In this document: positions 1-7,610 of the stretch, in pieces
Layout of the letters: the number at the start of each line of letters is the position of its first letter
Numbering within the stretch: position 1 is the stretch's first letter
Assembly: GCF_012932145.1 (NCBI RefSeq)
Contig: NZ_MWOK01000001.1
Coordinates: 203,166 to 267,165, forward strand
Direction of reading: 5' to 3'
From: Acidovorax sp. SRB_14
GTDB taxonomy: Bacteria > Pseudomonadota > Gammaproteobacteria > Burkholderiales > Burkholderiaceae_C
DNA length: 64,000 bases
Translations under genes and position numbers: made by a program
The notes under the pieces: generated by a model
Told to the model about the DNA's origin: nothing
What the model saw: only the letters and a program-made list of their open reading frames with translations
Databases searched by the model: none

Positions 1-23
1 ACACAGGGGGGTGTCCCATGCCT

Positions 24-1127
24 TCAGCTGAACAGGCGGCGCGCCAGCACCGAGCCCGCCGACAGATCGCGGCTGTCGAGCTTGTCGTAGAGCAGTTCCA
101 GGTCGGCCGCGATCGGCTCCATGGCCATGGCGGGCAGCGGCGTGCCGTTCTGGTCGCACAGCACGCCGTCCATGGCCTCGCACAGCGCCGCGGCCGCTTC
201 GCGCAGGCGCGCGAAGGGCTGCTCGGCGCGGTTCACCTGCGACACGTCGAGGCTGATGAGCAGGTCGCGCACGGCCGACTGCTCCATGTCTTCGGACAGC
301 GCCGCCTGCGCGTCGAACACCAGGCTCAGCACCGGCGGCAGGCCGGGCGTGCCGGCGGGCAGCACCATGCGCCCGGGCATGGCGCCGGGCACGAAGCCCA
401 GGCGCGCGGCGTTTTGCTGCAGGTAGCCGGGGCTCCACGCGGCCTGGCGCGCGCGCAGCACGAACGCGAGCTGTGCATCGTGTTCGCTGGCGAATTGGTC
501 GAGCTCGCGCGCACGCGCCACCTCGTGGCGCATGTCGGGGAAGTCGGGCGCGGCGTTGACGGCGTCGGCAAACGCCTGGGCCTTGACGACGAACTCCGAA
601 AACTCGATCTCGTTGAGCGCGCCGGTGCGGTTGGCCAGCTGCACCCCCGCCTGGAACGCGTGGTAGCGCTGGCCGGCCACGGGGGTTTCCCAGTGCTGCG
701 TGCGTTCGTTGTAGCCCTCGATGGCAAACGGTTTGCTGCCGGCGCGGCGCGTCGGCGGCAGCGCGGCCATGGCCGCGTCGCCCGACACCGGGTGGTCGGC
801 CTGCAGCGGAGCGATCGCGTCGATCAGCGCATCCAGGCCCGGGCGGCGCTCGGGTGGCGGAGGCACCGGCAGGTCGAGCGCGTCGTGCAGGTCGACGCTG
901 TGCGGCGCGGGCTCGGCGCCTGGCGCCAGCGCGTGCGCTTCGGTTTCGGGGCTCGCCGGGATGTCGAAGCCGGGCTCCTGGCGCAGCGCGGGCTCGGCGG
1001 CGCGCTCGCCCTCGGGCGGCAAGGCCTTCTTCGGGGTGTTCCGGCGGGCTGTCCAGGCGTTGTAGGCCACGATCAGGGCCAGCAACAGGGCGCCGATGAC
1101 GGCCAGGCTGATTTGCAAGGTGCTCAT
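24..1127 (-). CDS. zipA: Cell division protein ZipA homologue
   Basis: Predicted 367-residue inner-membrane anchor that would bind the FtsZ C-terminal tail and tether the Z ring. Seen: an N-terminal membrane segment (about residues 4-24, LQISLAVIGALLLALIVAYN), a long Pro/Ala/Glu-rich linker, then a globular C-terminal domain (about 225-365) of the ZipA_C kind. The ATG at 1127 was chosen because it places the membrane segment at the N-terminus; the frame stays open further upstream, but that extension lies inside the end of smc. The gene follows smc by 19 bp on the same strand, an arrangement common in beta-proteobacteria, where ligA usually comes next. The linker is poorly conserved, so the call rests on architecture and neighbourhood. 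Confidence 0.85.
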   Translation of the reverse strand: MSTLQISLAVIGALLLALIVAYNAWTARRNTPKKALPPEGERAAEPALRQEPGFDIPASPETEAHALAPGAEPAPHSVDLHDALDLPVPPPPERRPGLDALIDAIAPLQADHPVSGDAAMAALPPTRRAGSKPFAIEGYNERTQHWETPVAGQRYHAFQAGVQLANRTGALNEIEFSEFVVKAQAFADAVNAAPDFPDMRHEVARARELDQFASEHDAQLAFVLRARQAAWSPGYLQQNAARLGFVPGAMPGRMVLPAGTPGLPPVLSLVFDAQAALSEDMEQSAVRDLLISLDVSQVNRAEQPFARLREAAAALCEAMDGVLCDQNGTPLPAMAMEPIAADLELLYDKLDSRDLSAGSVLARRLFS

Positions 1128-1146
1128 GGTGGTGTGGGGTTGGTGT

Positions 1147-4100
1147 TCAGGCCGCGTCGGCCATGGACAGGGCGGACTCCATGTCCACCGCGACGATGCG
1201 CGAGACGCCCTGCTCCTGCATGGTGACGCCAATCAGCTGCTCGGCCATTTCCATCGCGATCTTGTTGTGGCTGATGAACAGGAACTGCGTTTCGCGGCTC
1301 ATGCTCGAGACCAGCTTGGCGTAGCGCTCGGTGTTGGCGTCGTCCAGCGGCGCATCGACCTCGTCGAGCAAACAGAAGGGCGCGGGGTTGAGCTGGAAGA
1401 TGGCGAAGACCAGCGCGATGGCCGTGAGGGCCTTTTCGCCGCCCGAGAGCAGGTGGATGGTCTGGTTCTTCTTGCCCGGCGGCTGGGCCATGACCTGCAC
1501 GCCGGAATCGAGGATTTCGTCGCCGGTGACGATGAGCCGGGCGTTGCCGCCGCCGAACAGCTCGGGGAACATGCGCCCGAAATGGCCGTTGACCGCCTCG
1601 AAGGTGCCCGAGAGCAGCTCGCGCGTCTCGGCGTCGATCTTGCGGATCGCGTCTTCGAGCGTGTTCATGGCTTCCGTCAGGTCGGCGGTCTGCATGTCCA
1701 GGAAGGTCTTGCGTTCGCGCGCAGCGGCCAGTTCGTCGAGTGCGGCCAGGTTGACGGCGCCCAGCGCGGCGATGCCCTGGTGCAGCCGGTCGATCTCGCC
1801 CTGGAGCCCGGCCACGCGCACGTTGCCCTCGGCAATCGACCGGGCCACGGCCTCCAGGTCGGCCTGGGCGTCGGCGAGCAGCGTGGTGTATTGCTCGAGG
1901 CCCAGGCGCGCGGCCTGTTCCTTGAGCTGGAACTCGGTGATGCGCGCGCGCAGCGGGTCGAGCGCGCGCTCGAGCTGCAGGCGCCGTTCGTCGCTGGCGC
2001 GCAGCTGGGTGCTCAGGCCGTCGTAGGTGCTGCGCTGGGCGGCCAGGGCGTGCTCGCGCTCCATCTTCAGCGCCAGCACGTCTTGCAGGCCGCCCTGCGC
2101 GGCCGCGTCGGACAGGCGCTCGAGCTCGCCCTGGGCGCGCACGCGCTCGTCGGCCAGCGCCGTCGCCTGGCCCGAGGCCGTCGCCAGCGTGCGCGAGAGT
2201 TCAGCCCGGCGCGCCTCGACGCTGCGCTGCGAGAACGTGGCCTCTTGCGCCTGGCGCTCCAGGCTGCGCTGCTGCTCGCGGCACTCGTGCAGCTTGCGTT
2301 CGGCCTCGATCACGCGGTCGCCCAGCTGGGCGTGGCGCTCCTGGCTGTCGGCCAACTGCATGTCGAGCTCTTCAAAACGCGCTTCGGCCGTCACGCGGCG
2401 CTCCTGCAGTTCGGCCAGCTGCTCCTCGACCTCGGCCAGGTCGGCACCGATCTGTTCGCTGCGCGCGCGCGTCTGCTCGACCAGCTGCGACAGGCGCAGA
2501 TGCTCGACCTGCAGCCCGTGCGCGCGGCCCTGCGCCTCGGTGGCCTCGCGGCGCACGGCGGTGAGGCGCTGCGCGGCGTCGGCATAGGCGCCCTCGGCGC
2601 GCACCAGGGCCGTGCGCGCCTCGTCGGTGATCAGCGCCTGCGCGCGCAGTTCTTTCTCCAGGTGCTCGATCTCTTGCGCACGCGCCAGCAGGCCCGACTG
2701 CTCGGAGTCCTGCGCATAGAAGCCGACGCTGTGCCGCGTAACCACATGGCCACCGGCGATGTAGAGGGCTTCGCCGGCCTGCAGCTGGCTGCGCCGGTTC
2801 AGGGCTTCATCGAGCGACTGGGCGGTGTAGCAGCCCTGCAGCCAGTCGCCGAGCACGGCGCGCAGGCCGACATCGTGCAGGCGCAGCAAATCGGCCAGGC
2901 GCGGCAGATCGCTCGCAGGCTCGGGTGCCGAGGCCGCAGGGGGGCTGAAAAACGCCAGCTTGGCCGGCGGCGCATCGGCCCCGCCCGCGCCCAGAAAGCC
3001 GCGCACGCTGTCCAGACGCCCCACTTCGAGCGCGCCGATGCGCTCGCGCAGCGCCGCTTCGAGCGCGTGTTCCCAGCCGGGCTCGATGTGGATGCGGCTC
3101 CACAGCCCCTGCAGGCCCTCGAGCCCGTGCTTGGCCAGCCAGGGCTGCAGCTTGCCGTCGGTCTTGAGCTTTTCCTGCAAGGCCTTGAGCGCTTCCATGC
3201 GTGCCGACAGGTCGGCCTGGCGCGCGGCTTCCTGGTTCACCGCCTGCTGGCGCGTGCGCCGCTCTTCGTCCAGACGCGGCACGGCGTCCTGCAGCTCGGC
3301 CAGGCGCGCTTCGGTCACTTCGACGCCCTCCTGCGCGGCGGTCAGCTGGCCGTGCAGGTTGACCAGGCGCGCCTCGTCGGGCGCGGCCAGGGCATTGCGG
3401 TCGGCGCGCAGGCGCTCGTAGCGGGCGTCCTGCTGACGGCTTTGCTCGTCGATGCTGCGCTGTTCGGCGGCCAGCACCTGGATCTGCTGCTGCACCTGCA
3501 CCACCGCCGTGCGCTGCTCGTTGGCGTGGTGCTGGCTTTGGCGCAGGGCTTCCTCGAGGTCAGGCAGCTGCATCGCCTGCTCTTCGACCTGGGCGGCCAG
3601 CAGTTCGGCCCGCTCTTCGGCATCGACTCCGGCCCCGGCCAGGTTCTCCAGTTCGAACTCGGCCTCCTCCTTGCGCTCGGACCACTGCGTGATCTGCTCG
3701 GCCAGCGCGACCAGGCGCTGCTGCACGCGCTGGCGGCCTTCGATCACGTAGCGGATCTCGGCCTCCAGGCGCCCCACCTCGGCCGTCGTCTCGTAGAGCT
3801 TGCCCTGCGCCTGGTTGACCTGGTCGCCAGCGGCGTAGTGCGCCTGGCGGATGGTCTCCAGTTCGGACTCGATGTGGCGCAACTCGGCCATGCGCGCTTC
3901 AAGGTCGTTCACGGCCTGCAGGCCGTCCATGCGCACCTTGGCCTGCTCGGCCTCGGCGTCGGCGCGTTTCAAGAACCATTGCTGGTGCTGCTTGAGCGTC
4001 ACGTCGGCCTGCAGCGCGTTGTACTTCTGCGCCACCTCGGCCTGTTTTTCGAGCTTTTCCAGGTTGAGGTTGAGCTCGCGCAGGATGTCTTCGACGCGGG

Positions 4101-4674
4101 TGAGGTTTTCGCGTGTGCCCGAGAGCCGGTTCTCGGTCTCGCGGCGGCGCTCCTTGTATTTGGAGACGCCCGCCGCCTCTTCGAGGAACAGGCGCAGCTC
4201 TTCAGGGCGCGATTCGATGATGCGGCTGATGGTGCCCTGGCCAATGATGGCGTAGGCGCGCGGCCCCAGGCCCGTGCCCAGGAACACGTCCTGCACGTCG
4301 CGGCGGCGCACCGGCTGGTTGTTGATGTAGTAGCTGCTGGTGCCATCGCGCGTGAGCACGCGCTTGACGGCGATCTCGGCGTACTGGTTCCACTGCCCGC
4401 CCGCGCGGTGGTCGTTGTTCTCGAACACCAGCTCCACGCTGGCCCGGCTGGCCTGCTTGCGCGTGGTCGTGCCGCTGAAGATCACGTCCTGCATCGACTC
4501 GCCGCGCAGCTCGCTGGCCTTGCTCTCGCCCAGCACCCAGCGCACCGCATCCATGATGTTGGATTTGCCGCAGCCGTTGGGCCCCACCACACCCACCAGC
4601 TGGCCGGGCAGCAGGAAGTTGGTCGGTTCGGCAAACGACTTGAAGCCGGAGAGTTTGATGGAATTGAGTCGCAC
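1147..4674 (-). CDS. smc: Chromosome segregation protein SMC
   Basis: 1175-residue SMC ATPase that compacts and segregates the chromosome with ScpA/ScpB. Seen: Walker A GPNGCGKS at residues 31-38, long Gln/Glu/Arg-rich coiled coils (about 170-500 and 660-1000), a hinge domain in the 500-650 region, the ABC signature LLSGGEKAL near residue 1075, and Walker B FCLLDEVDAPLDD near 1100. Length is normal for the family (about 1170-1190). The N-terminal MRLNSIKLSGFKSF is the standard SMC start. It is upstream of zipA on the minus strand, probably co-transcribed. A fragment of its own 5' part recurs at 5881-5941. Confidence 0.98.
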   Translation of the reverse strand: MRLNSIKLSGFKSFAEPTNFLLPGQLVGVVGPNGCGKSNIMDAVRWVLGESKASELRGESMQDVIFSGTTTRKQASRASVELVFENNDHRAGGQWNQYAEIAVKRVLTRDGTSSYYINNQPVRRRDVQDVFLGTGLGPRAYAIIGQGTISRIIESRPEELRLFLEEAAGVSKYKERRRETENRLSGTRENLTRVEDILRELNLNLEKLEKQAEVAQKYNALQADVTLKQHQQWFLKRADAEAEQAKVRMDGLQAVNDLEARMAELRHIESELETIRQAHYAAGDQVNQAQGKLYETTAEVGRLEAEIRYVIEGRQRVQQRLVALAEQITQWSERKEEAEFELENLAGAGVDAEERAELLAAQVEEQAMQLPDLEEALRQSQHHANEQRTAVVQVQQQIQVLAAEQRSIDEQSRQQDARYERLRADRNALAAPDEARLVNLHGQLTAAQEGVEVTEARLAELQDAVPRLDEERRTRQQAVNQEAARQADLSARMEALKALQEKLKTDGKLQPWLAKHGLEGLQGLWSRIHIEPGWEHALEAALRERIGALEVGRLDSVRGFLGAGGADAPPAKLAFFSPPAASAPEPASDLPRLADLLRLHDVGLRAVLGDWLQGCYTAQSLDEALNRRSQLQAGEALYIAGGHVVTRHSVGFYAQDSEQSGLLARAQEIEHLEKELRAQALITDEARTALVRAEGAYADAAQRLTAVRREATEAQGRAHGLQVEHLRLSQLVEQTRARSEQIGADLAEVEEQLAELQERRVTAEARFEELDMQLADSQERHAQLGDRVIEAERKLHECREQQRSLERQAQEATFSQRSVEARRAELSRTLATASGQATALADERVRAQGELERLSDAAAQGGLQDVLALKMEREHALAAQRSTYDGLSTQLRASDERRLQLERALDPLRARITEFQLKEQAARLGLEQYTTLLADAQADLEAVARSIAEGNVRVAGLQGEIDRLHQGIAALGAVNLAALDELAAARERKTFLDMQTADLTEAMNTLEDAIRKIDAETRELLSGTFEAVNGHFGRMFPELFGGGNARLIVTGDEILDSGVQVMAQPPGKKNQTIHLLSGGEKALTAIALVFAIFQLNPAPFCLLDEVDAPLDDANTERYAKLVSSMSRETQFLFISHNKIAMEMAEQLIGVTMQEQGVSRIVAVDMESALSMADAA

Positions 4675-4968
4675 GAATCACCTGTAACACCGCGCCGCTG
4701 CGCAGCGCCAGGGCCGGGCGGCAGTCGCCGCCGGGCGCGCTGACGTGCCCGGCGGCTCAAGGGGTGAATGTTAACTGAGGCAATGGCAATGCCGCGTGGC
4801 TGGGCGCTTACAACGCGTCCGAAGCGCTAGAGACGAAACAGGGGAAAGCACCGTTCGGCGGCTTAGGAGGAGAAGGCACCTCCATATTTGTCGAACATTT
4901 TTACATTTCGTCGCAGATACCGACGCAAGGCGACGCTAACGCATTGATTTCACTCATTATTTTTGAAA
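4675..4968. other. Intergenic region between smc and the first PEP-CTERM gene
   Basis: No coding region recognised. It must hold the smc promoter (minus strand), which I could not place with confidence. An inverted repeat CGTCG-N7-CGACG at 4909-4925 lies about 45-60 bp upstream of the sigma-54-like promoter at 4969. That is a plausible spacing for an enhancer-binding-protein site, but this is only inference. Confidence 0.4.
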
Positions 4969-4984
4969 TGGCATACATCGTGCT
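4969..4984 (+). promoter_or_regulatory. Sigma-54-like (-24/-12) promoter of first PEP-CTERM gene
   Basis: TGGCATACATCGTGCT has GG and GC dinucleotides with the fixed 10-bp spacing of RpoN promoters. It matches about 9 of the 12 defined positions of TGGCACG-N4-TTGCW. It would start transcription near 4996, about 35 bp before the ATG at 5031. The second PEP-CTERM gene has a perfect match to the same consensus, which supports this weaker one. Confidence 0.6.
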
Positions 4985-5030
4985 TGCTTGTTGCAGTGTG
5001 CAACGTGCACATACAACCGAGGGAGCCACC

Positions 5031-5696
5031 ATGAAATTGAAGAAAGTTGTTCAAGCAGTTGCCCTTTGTGGCGGATTGATGGGAATGGGCAGCACCCATG
5101 CTGCGCTCATGCTTTTCGACAGTGTGTCCGATACGGGTTCGATCCTGTATTCGACGACCCGAGATGGCGCCACGCTGTCTGCCACGATGCAGTTCACGCT
5201 CAACTCGCTGTCGGCCCAAAGCGCAACCTTTGGGCTGAAAGTTTCCAATGATTCCAGCGGCCCGGGCCAGAACCGGCTGATGTCATTCGGGATTGACATG
5301 GTCAGCCCCACACTGACGGGGGCTTCGGCGACCGGGTCCTGGGATGCTGGAATCAACAATACATTCCCGTCATTCGCGACTGTGGATCTGTGCATTTGGC
5401 GCAGCAACAACTGCTCCGGCGGTGGCAACGGCAATGGACTTTCCGAAGGAGGGAGCGATACCTTTTCGCTGACCCTCACAACCGCTGGCAACTTCCTGAC
5501 GAATGGGATTTCGTTCACAAGCCCCTTCAGCGTCAGGTTTCAACAAGTCGGCAATGGTGGCAATAACTTTGAATTCGCAGGTTGTGTTTTGGGCACATCC
5601 AATTGCGGTCCAACGCAAGTTCCTGAGCCGGGATCGATTGCGCTGATGGGTATCGCCTTACTCGGCGCATCGTGGGCACGCCGCCGCAAGATTTGA
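5031..5696 (+). CDS. PEP-CTERM sorting domain protein
   Basis: 221-residue exported protein of unknown activity. Seen: a signal peptide (KLKKVVQAVALCGGLMGMGSTHA), a Ser/Thr/Gly/Asn-rich body, and a C-terminal PEP-CTERM signal (VPEPGS, hydrophobic helix, then ARRRKI) at about residues 197-221. By family knowledge, such proteins are processed by an exosortase (EpsH/XrtA type) and linked to exopolysaccharide/biofilm or floc matrix; no exosortase lies in this window. Start at 5031 chosen for its GAGGGAG ribosome site and signal peptide; an in-frame upstream ATG at 4944 precedes the likely transcription start. Composition is less GC-rich than smc. Confidence 0.9.
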   Translation: MKLKKVVQAVALCGGLMGMGSTHAALMLFDSVSDTGSILYSTTRDGATLSATMQFTLNSLSAQSATFGLKVSNDSSGPGQNRLMSFGIDMVSPTLTGASATGSWDAGINNTFPSFATVDLCIWRSNNCSGGGNGNGLSEGGSDTFSLTLTTAGNFLTNGISFTSPFSVRFQQVGNGGNNFEFAGCVLGTSNCGPTQVPEPGSIALMGIALLGASWARRRKI

Positions 5697-6157
5697 TCTG
5701 GAAAGGGCAGCGTACTTTGCCAGGCAATCCCGGTGAGGTACGTGCTCATCGAACGCCACGAGCATGGGCACATGGTGCGGGCATGCGCAAGGTCGTGGGC
5801 ATTGCGCCCCAGCGGTTACCACGCCTGAAGGGCAAGAGCCGCGCACCCTCGCGCCAAGGATGATCTGCGACTGCAGGGTCTGCTCAAGCTGGCGCCTGGC
5901 CTGCTTGTGCGTGGTCATGCCGCTGAAGATCACGTATTGCACCTTCTAACGACACCTTGGCCATTGCCTTGGTGCAGCAGTGCCAAATGAGCTCCTGTTC
6001 AGACTGGCCACGACCATGGCCAGCAGTTGAACGTTTGTATTTTCTGCTTCTGAGAACATCCATTAAGTCCATAACAGCCGTCGGATTTTTTGACAGTTTT
6101 TTGAAGATACGGTAGAGGTAGCAATGTAAGTGATTACCCTACAAAGAAAAAAATTTC
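5697..6157. other. Gene-free spacer with decayed DNA between PEP-CTERM genes
   Basis: No intact gene is supported here. Short open frames exist on both strands, but none has a convincing start or recognisable domain. The only identifiable content is a relic of smc at 5881-5941. The last ~60 bp are AT-rich and lead into the promoter at 6158. Confidence 0.5.
5881..5941 (-). pseudogene. Fossil fragment of the smc gene
   Basis: Positions 5898-5941 match smc positions 4450-4493 in the same orientation at 40 of 44 bases; weaker similarity extends back to about 5881. Translated on the minus strand it gives MQYVIFSGMTTHKQA, against MQDVIFSGTTTRKQA in SMC (around residues 61-75). The fragment is out of any SMC context and has no ATPase motif, so it is a remnant of a duplication or recombination event rather than a gene. 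Confidence 0.85.
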
Positions 6158-6173
6158 TGGCACGCATATTGCT
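6158..6173 (+). promoter_or_regulatory. Canonical sigma-54 promoter of second PEP-CTERM gene
   Basis: TGGCACGCATATTGCT is an exact match to the RpoN consensus TGGCACG-N4-TTGCW. The predicted start of transcription is near 6185, leaving about 29 bp of leader with an AGGAG ribosome site before the ATG at 6214. In other beta-proteobacteria PEP-CTERM genes have been linked to RpoN together with the PrsK/PrsR two-component system; neither regulator is in this window. Confidence 0.88.
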
Positions 6174-6213
6174 CATAGCTTGGCACCGCACTTTTTTCTA
6201 GGAGCCAGCAATC

Positions 6214-6837
6214 ATGACCACCAAACTTTATGCGTTGGCGCTGGGCCTGGCAGGCCTTGCATTCGGCGGTGGTGCTACCGCCAATACCATCAGCTTGACC
6301 CCTGTCGTTGGCAACCAGTTTCAACACTCTGTTGAGAGCCCTTGCGTCTTTAGCAGCCCATCGTGCCAAAACCCGGCGAGTTTTCCTTCGCAGCCTTTGC
6401 CTTCTCAAGGCAATGTGACCAACTGGGATCTTCTTTCACCCGCCTACACCGGGCAGACCCTTCTTAATGTCATTGGTACGGGCAACACGCTTCGGCTTGG
6501 TCTCAATTTGAATCAGACGAATGCTAATTCTCCACAAACGCTGGTAGCGTTCGATATGCGTGTGAACGACATTATCGTCGACACATTCACGGGCCCAGTC
6601 AGCGTACCTGACATCAATAACGGGCTTGGCTTCGCAGACTACCTGCTGGGCAACTTCTCCTCATTTTCCGCCACCGATAAAGTTCAGTTCCGCTTCGCCT
6701 TCGCCGATGCAAATGACGGCCCTGAAATTGTGTTCGTGCTCGGCGCCCCCGGTACCGCAGTTCCGGAACCTGCCACCCTGGCACTCTTGGGGCTGGGCTT
6801 GCTGGGCGCATGCTTTGCACGCCGCCGCCGCAGCTAA
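6214..6837 (+). CDS. PEP-CTERM sorting domain protein
   Basis: 207-residue exported protein. Seen: a signal peptide (TTKLYALALGLAGLAFGGGATA), a body with one closely spaced Cys pair (CVFSSPSC, about residues 46-53), and a C-terminal VPEPATLALLGLGLLGA helix followed by ARRRRS, the textbook PEP-CTERM signal (about 183-207). The function of the body is unknown. It would be exported by Sec, anchored, then processed by an exosortase encoded elsewhere. The ribosome site AGGAG lies 8 bp before the ATG. A sigma-54 promoter precedes it and a strong hairpin terminator follows, so it is probably a single-gene unit. Confidence 0.92.
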   Translation: MTTKLYALALGLAGLAFGGGATANTISLTPVVGNQFQHSVESPCVFSSPSCQNPASFPSQPLPSQGNVTNWDLLSPAYTGQTLLNVIGTGNTLRLGLNLNQTNANSPQTLVAFDMRVNDIIVDTFTGPVSVPDINNGLGFADYLLGNFSSFSATDKVQFRFAFADANDGPEIVFVLGAPGTAVPEPATLALLGLGLLGACFARRRRS

Positions 6838-6880
6838 TTATCTGGAAAATATCGATTCAAAACGGGCCCTGTAAGGGCAA

Positions 6881-6912
6881 TGCCAGTCAGCTCACGCTGA
6901 CTGGCATTTTTT
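6881..6912 (+). terminator. Rho-independent terminator after second PEP-CTERM gene
   Basis: An 11-bp perfect stem (TGCCAGTCAGC at 6881-6891 with its complement at 6896-6906) and a 4-base loop, followed by a T-rich tract. It lies 44 bp after the stop codon. Confidence 0.88.
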
Positions 6913-7520
6913 ATTGGAAACCTGGAAATTCAGTTGTCGACGACTTTCGGGAAGTGCCGCTCGGCGCAACGCGGCGGCGGCACGGCAGGTCTGACAATCA
7001 ATGGCTTGAGGTCGGCTTACCCGATGCTGACGGCATCCCCGCCGCAAATTATCAGCGGCACGCATCGGCCACTGCCAATGCGACGCCGACACGATATCGA
7101 TGCTCCGCAGCTTGTCACCCGGCACCGACTGACAGAACCGCACAGCGATCCAAGGCCTGCCACGGTTCTGCAAGGCTCAGCTCCCCCAAGTCCATAACGC
7201 CGATCTAGGCATCCAGCAGCCCATGGCTGTCGATGTCCATCAAGGTGGTGGCACCCTACCCTTTTCGCACTGCCATCTGGTCTTCTTGAATGCGTTGCAT
7301 ATCAACAATCAACTGCGTTGTGCAAGGCTTCGCCCCAGATTTCCAGCGCCGCAACAACCTGATTTTTATGCACTCTTCAGAACGTTCAACCGTCACGGTC
7401 GGCTTTGCTGGAGTTGAAAAAATCGAGTGCAGCGCACCCAACCAATTCATGCGTACCCGCGGTGTAAGAAATCACTGATCGCGTATGCGGAGCAAATTAA
7501 AGAGGAGGACAAGTCTTTTA
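6913..7520. other. Gene-free region with possible decayed coding DNA
   Basis: No intact gene is supported across about 600 bp. On the minus strand one frame (about 7250 down to 7080) reads like protein interrupted by stops, including GVMDLGELSLAEPWQALD, which faintly recalls the C-terminal loop of aminoglycoside-phosphotransferase-fold kinases. The resemblance is weak and could be chance. The region marks the left edge of the AT-richer Tad island. Confidence 0.35.
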
Positions 7521-7549
7521 TTGATTGTCATGCATCAAAGTGTTAAATT
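7521..7549 (+). promoter_or_regulatory. Sigma-70-type promoter of the two-component genes
   Basis: TTGATT (7521-7526), a 17-bp spacer, then TAAATT (7544-7549). This fits a housekeeping promoter and would give a leader of roughly 55 bp before the ATG at 7611. Confidence 0.5.
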
Positions 7550-7610
7550 AGTCTGCATCGGTGCGGTGAATCAGGATTGTTGAACCCATGTTCTTGAGCA
7601 GAGAGGGCAC

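Noticed and set aside
1096-4743. A very long open frame on the plus strand opposite smc
   Set aside because: It mirrors the GC-rich third positions of smc, and its translation is low-complexity with no domain; smc on the other strand is unambiguous.
5658-5942. A 94-residue minus-strand protein containing the smc-like peptide
   Set aside because: Only the first ~15 residues resemble SMC; the rest has no recognisable features and overlaps the end of a real PEP-CTERM gene.
7256-7450. Short proteins on both strands in the 7.2-7.5 kb gap
   Set aside because: No ribosome sites, no conserved motif and several stops in neighbouring frames; treated as decayed or non-coding DNA.
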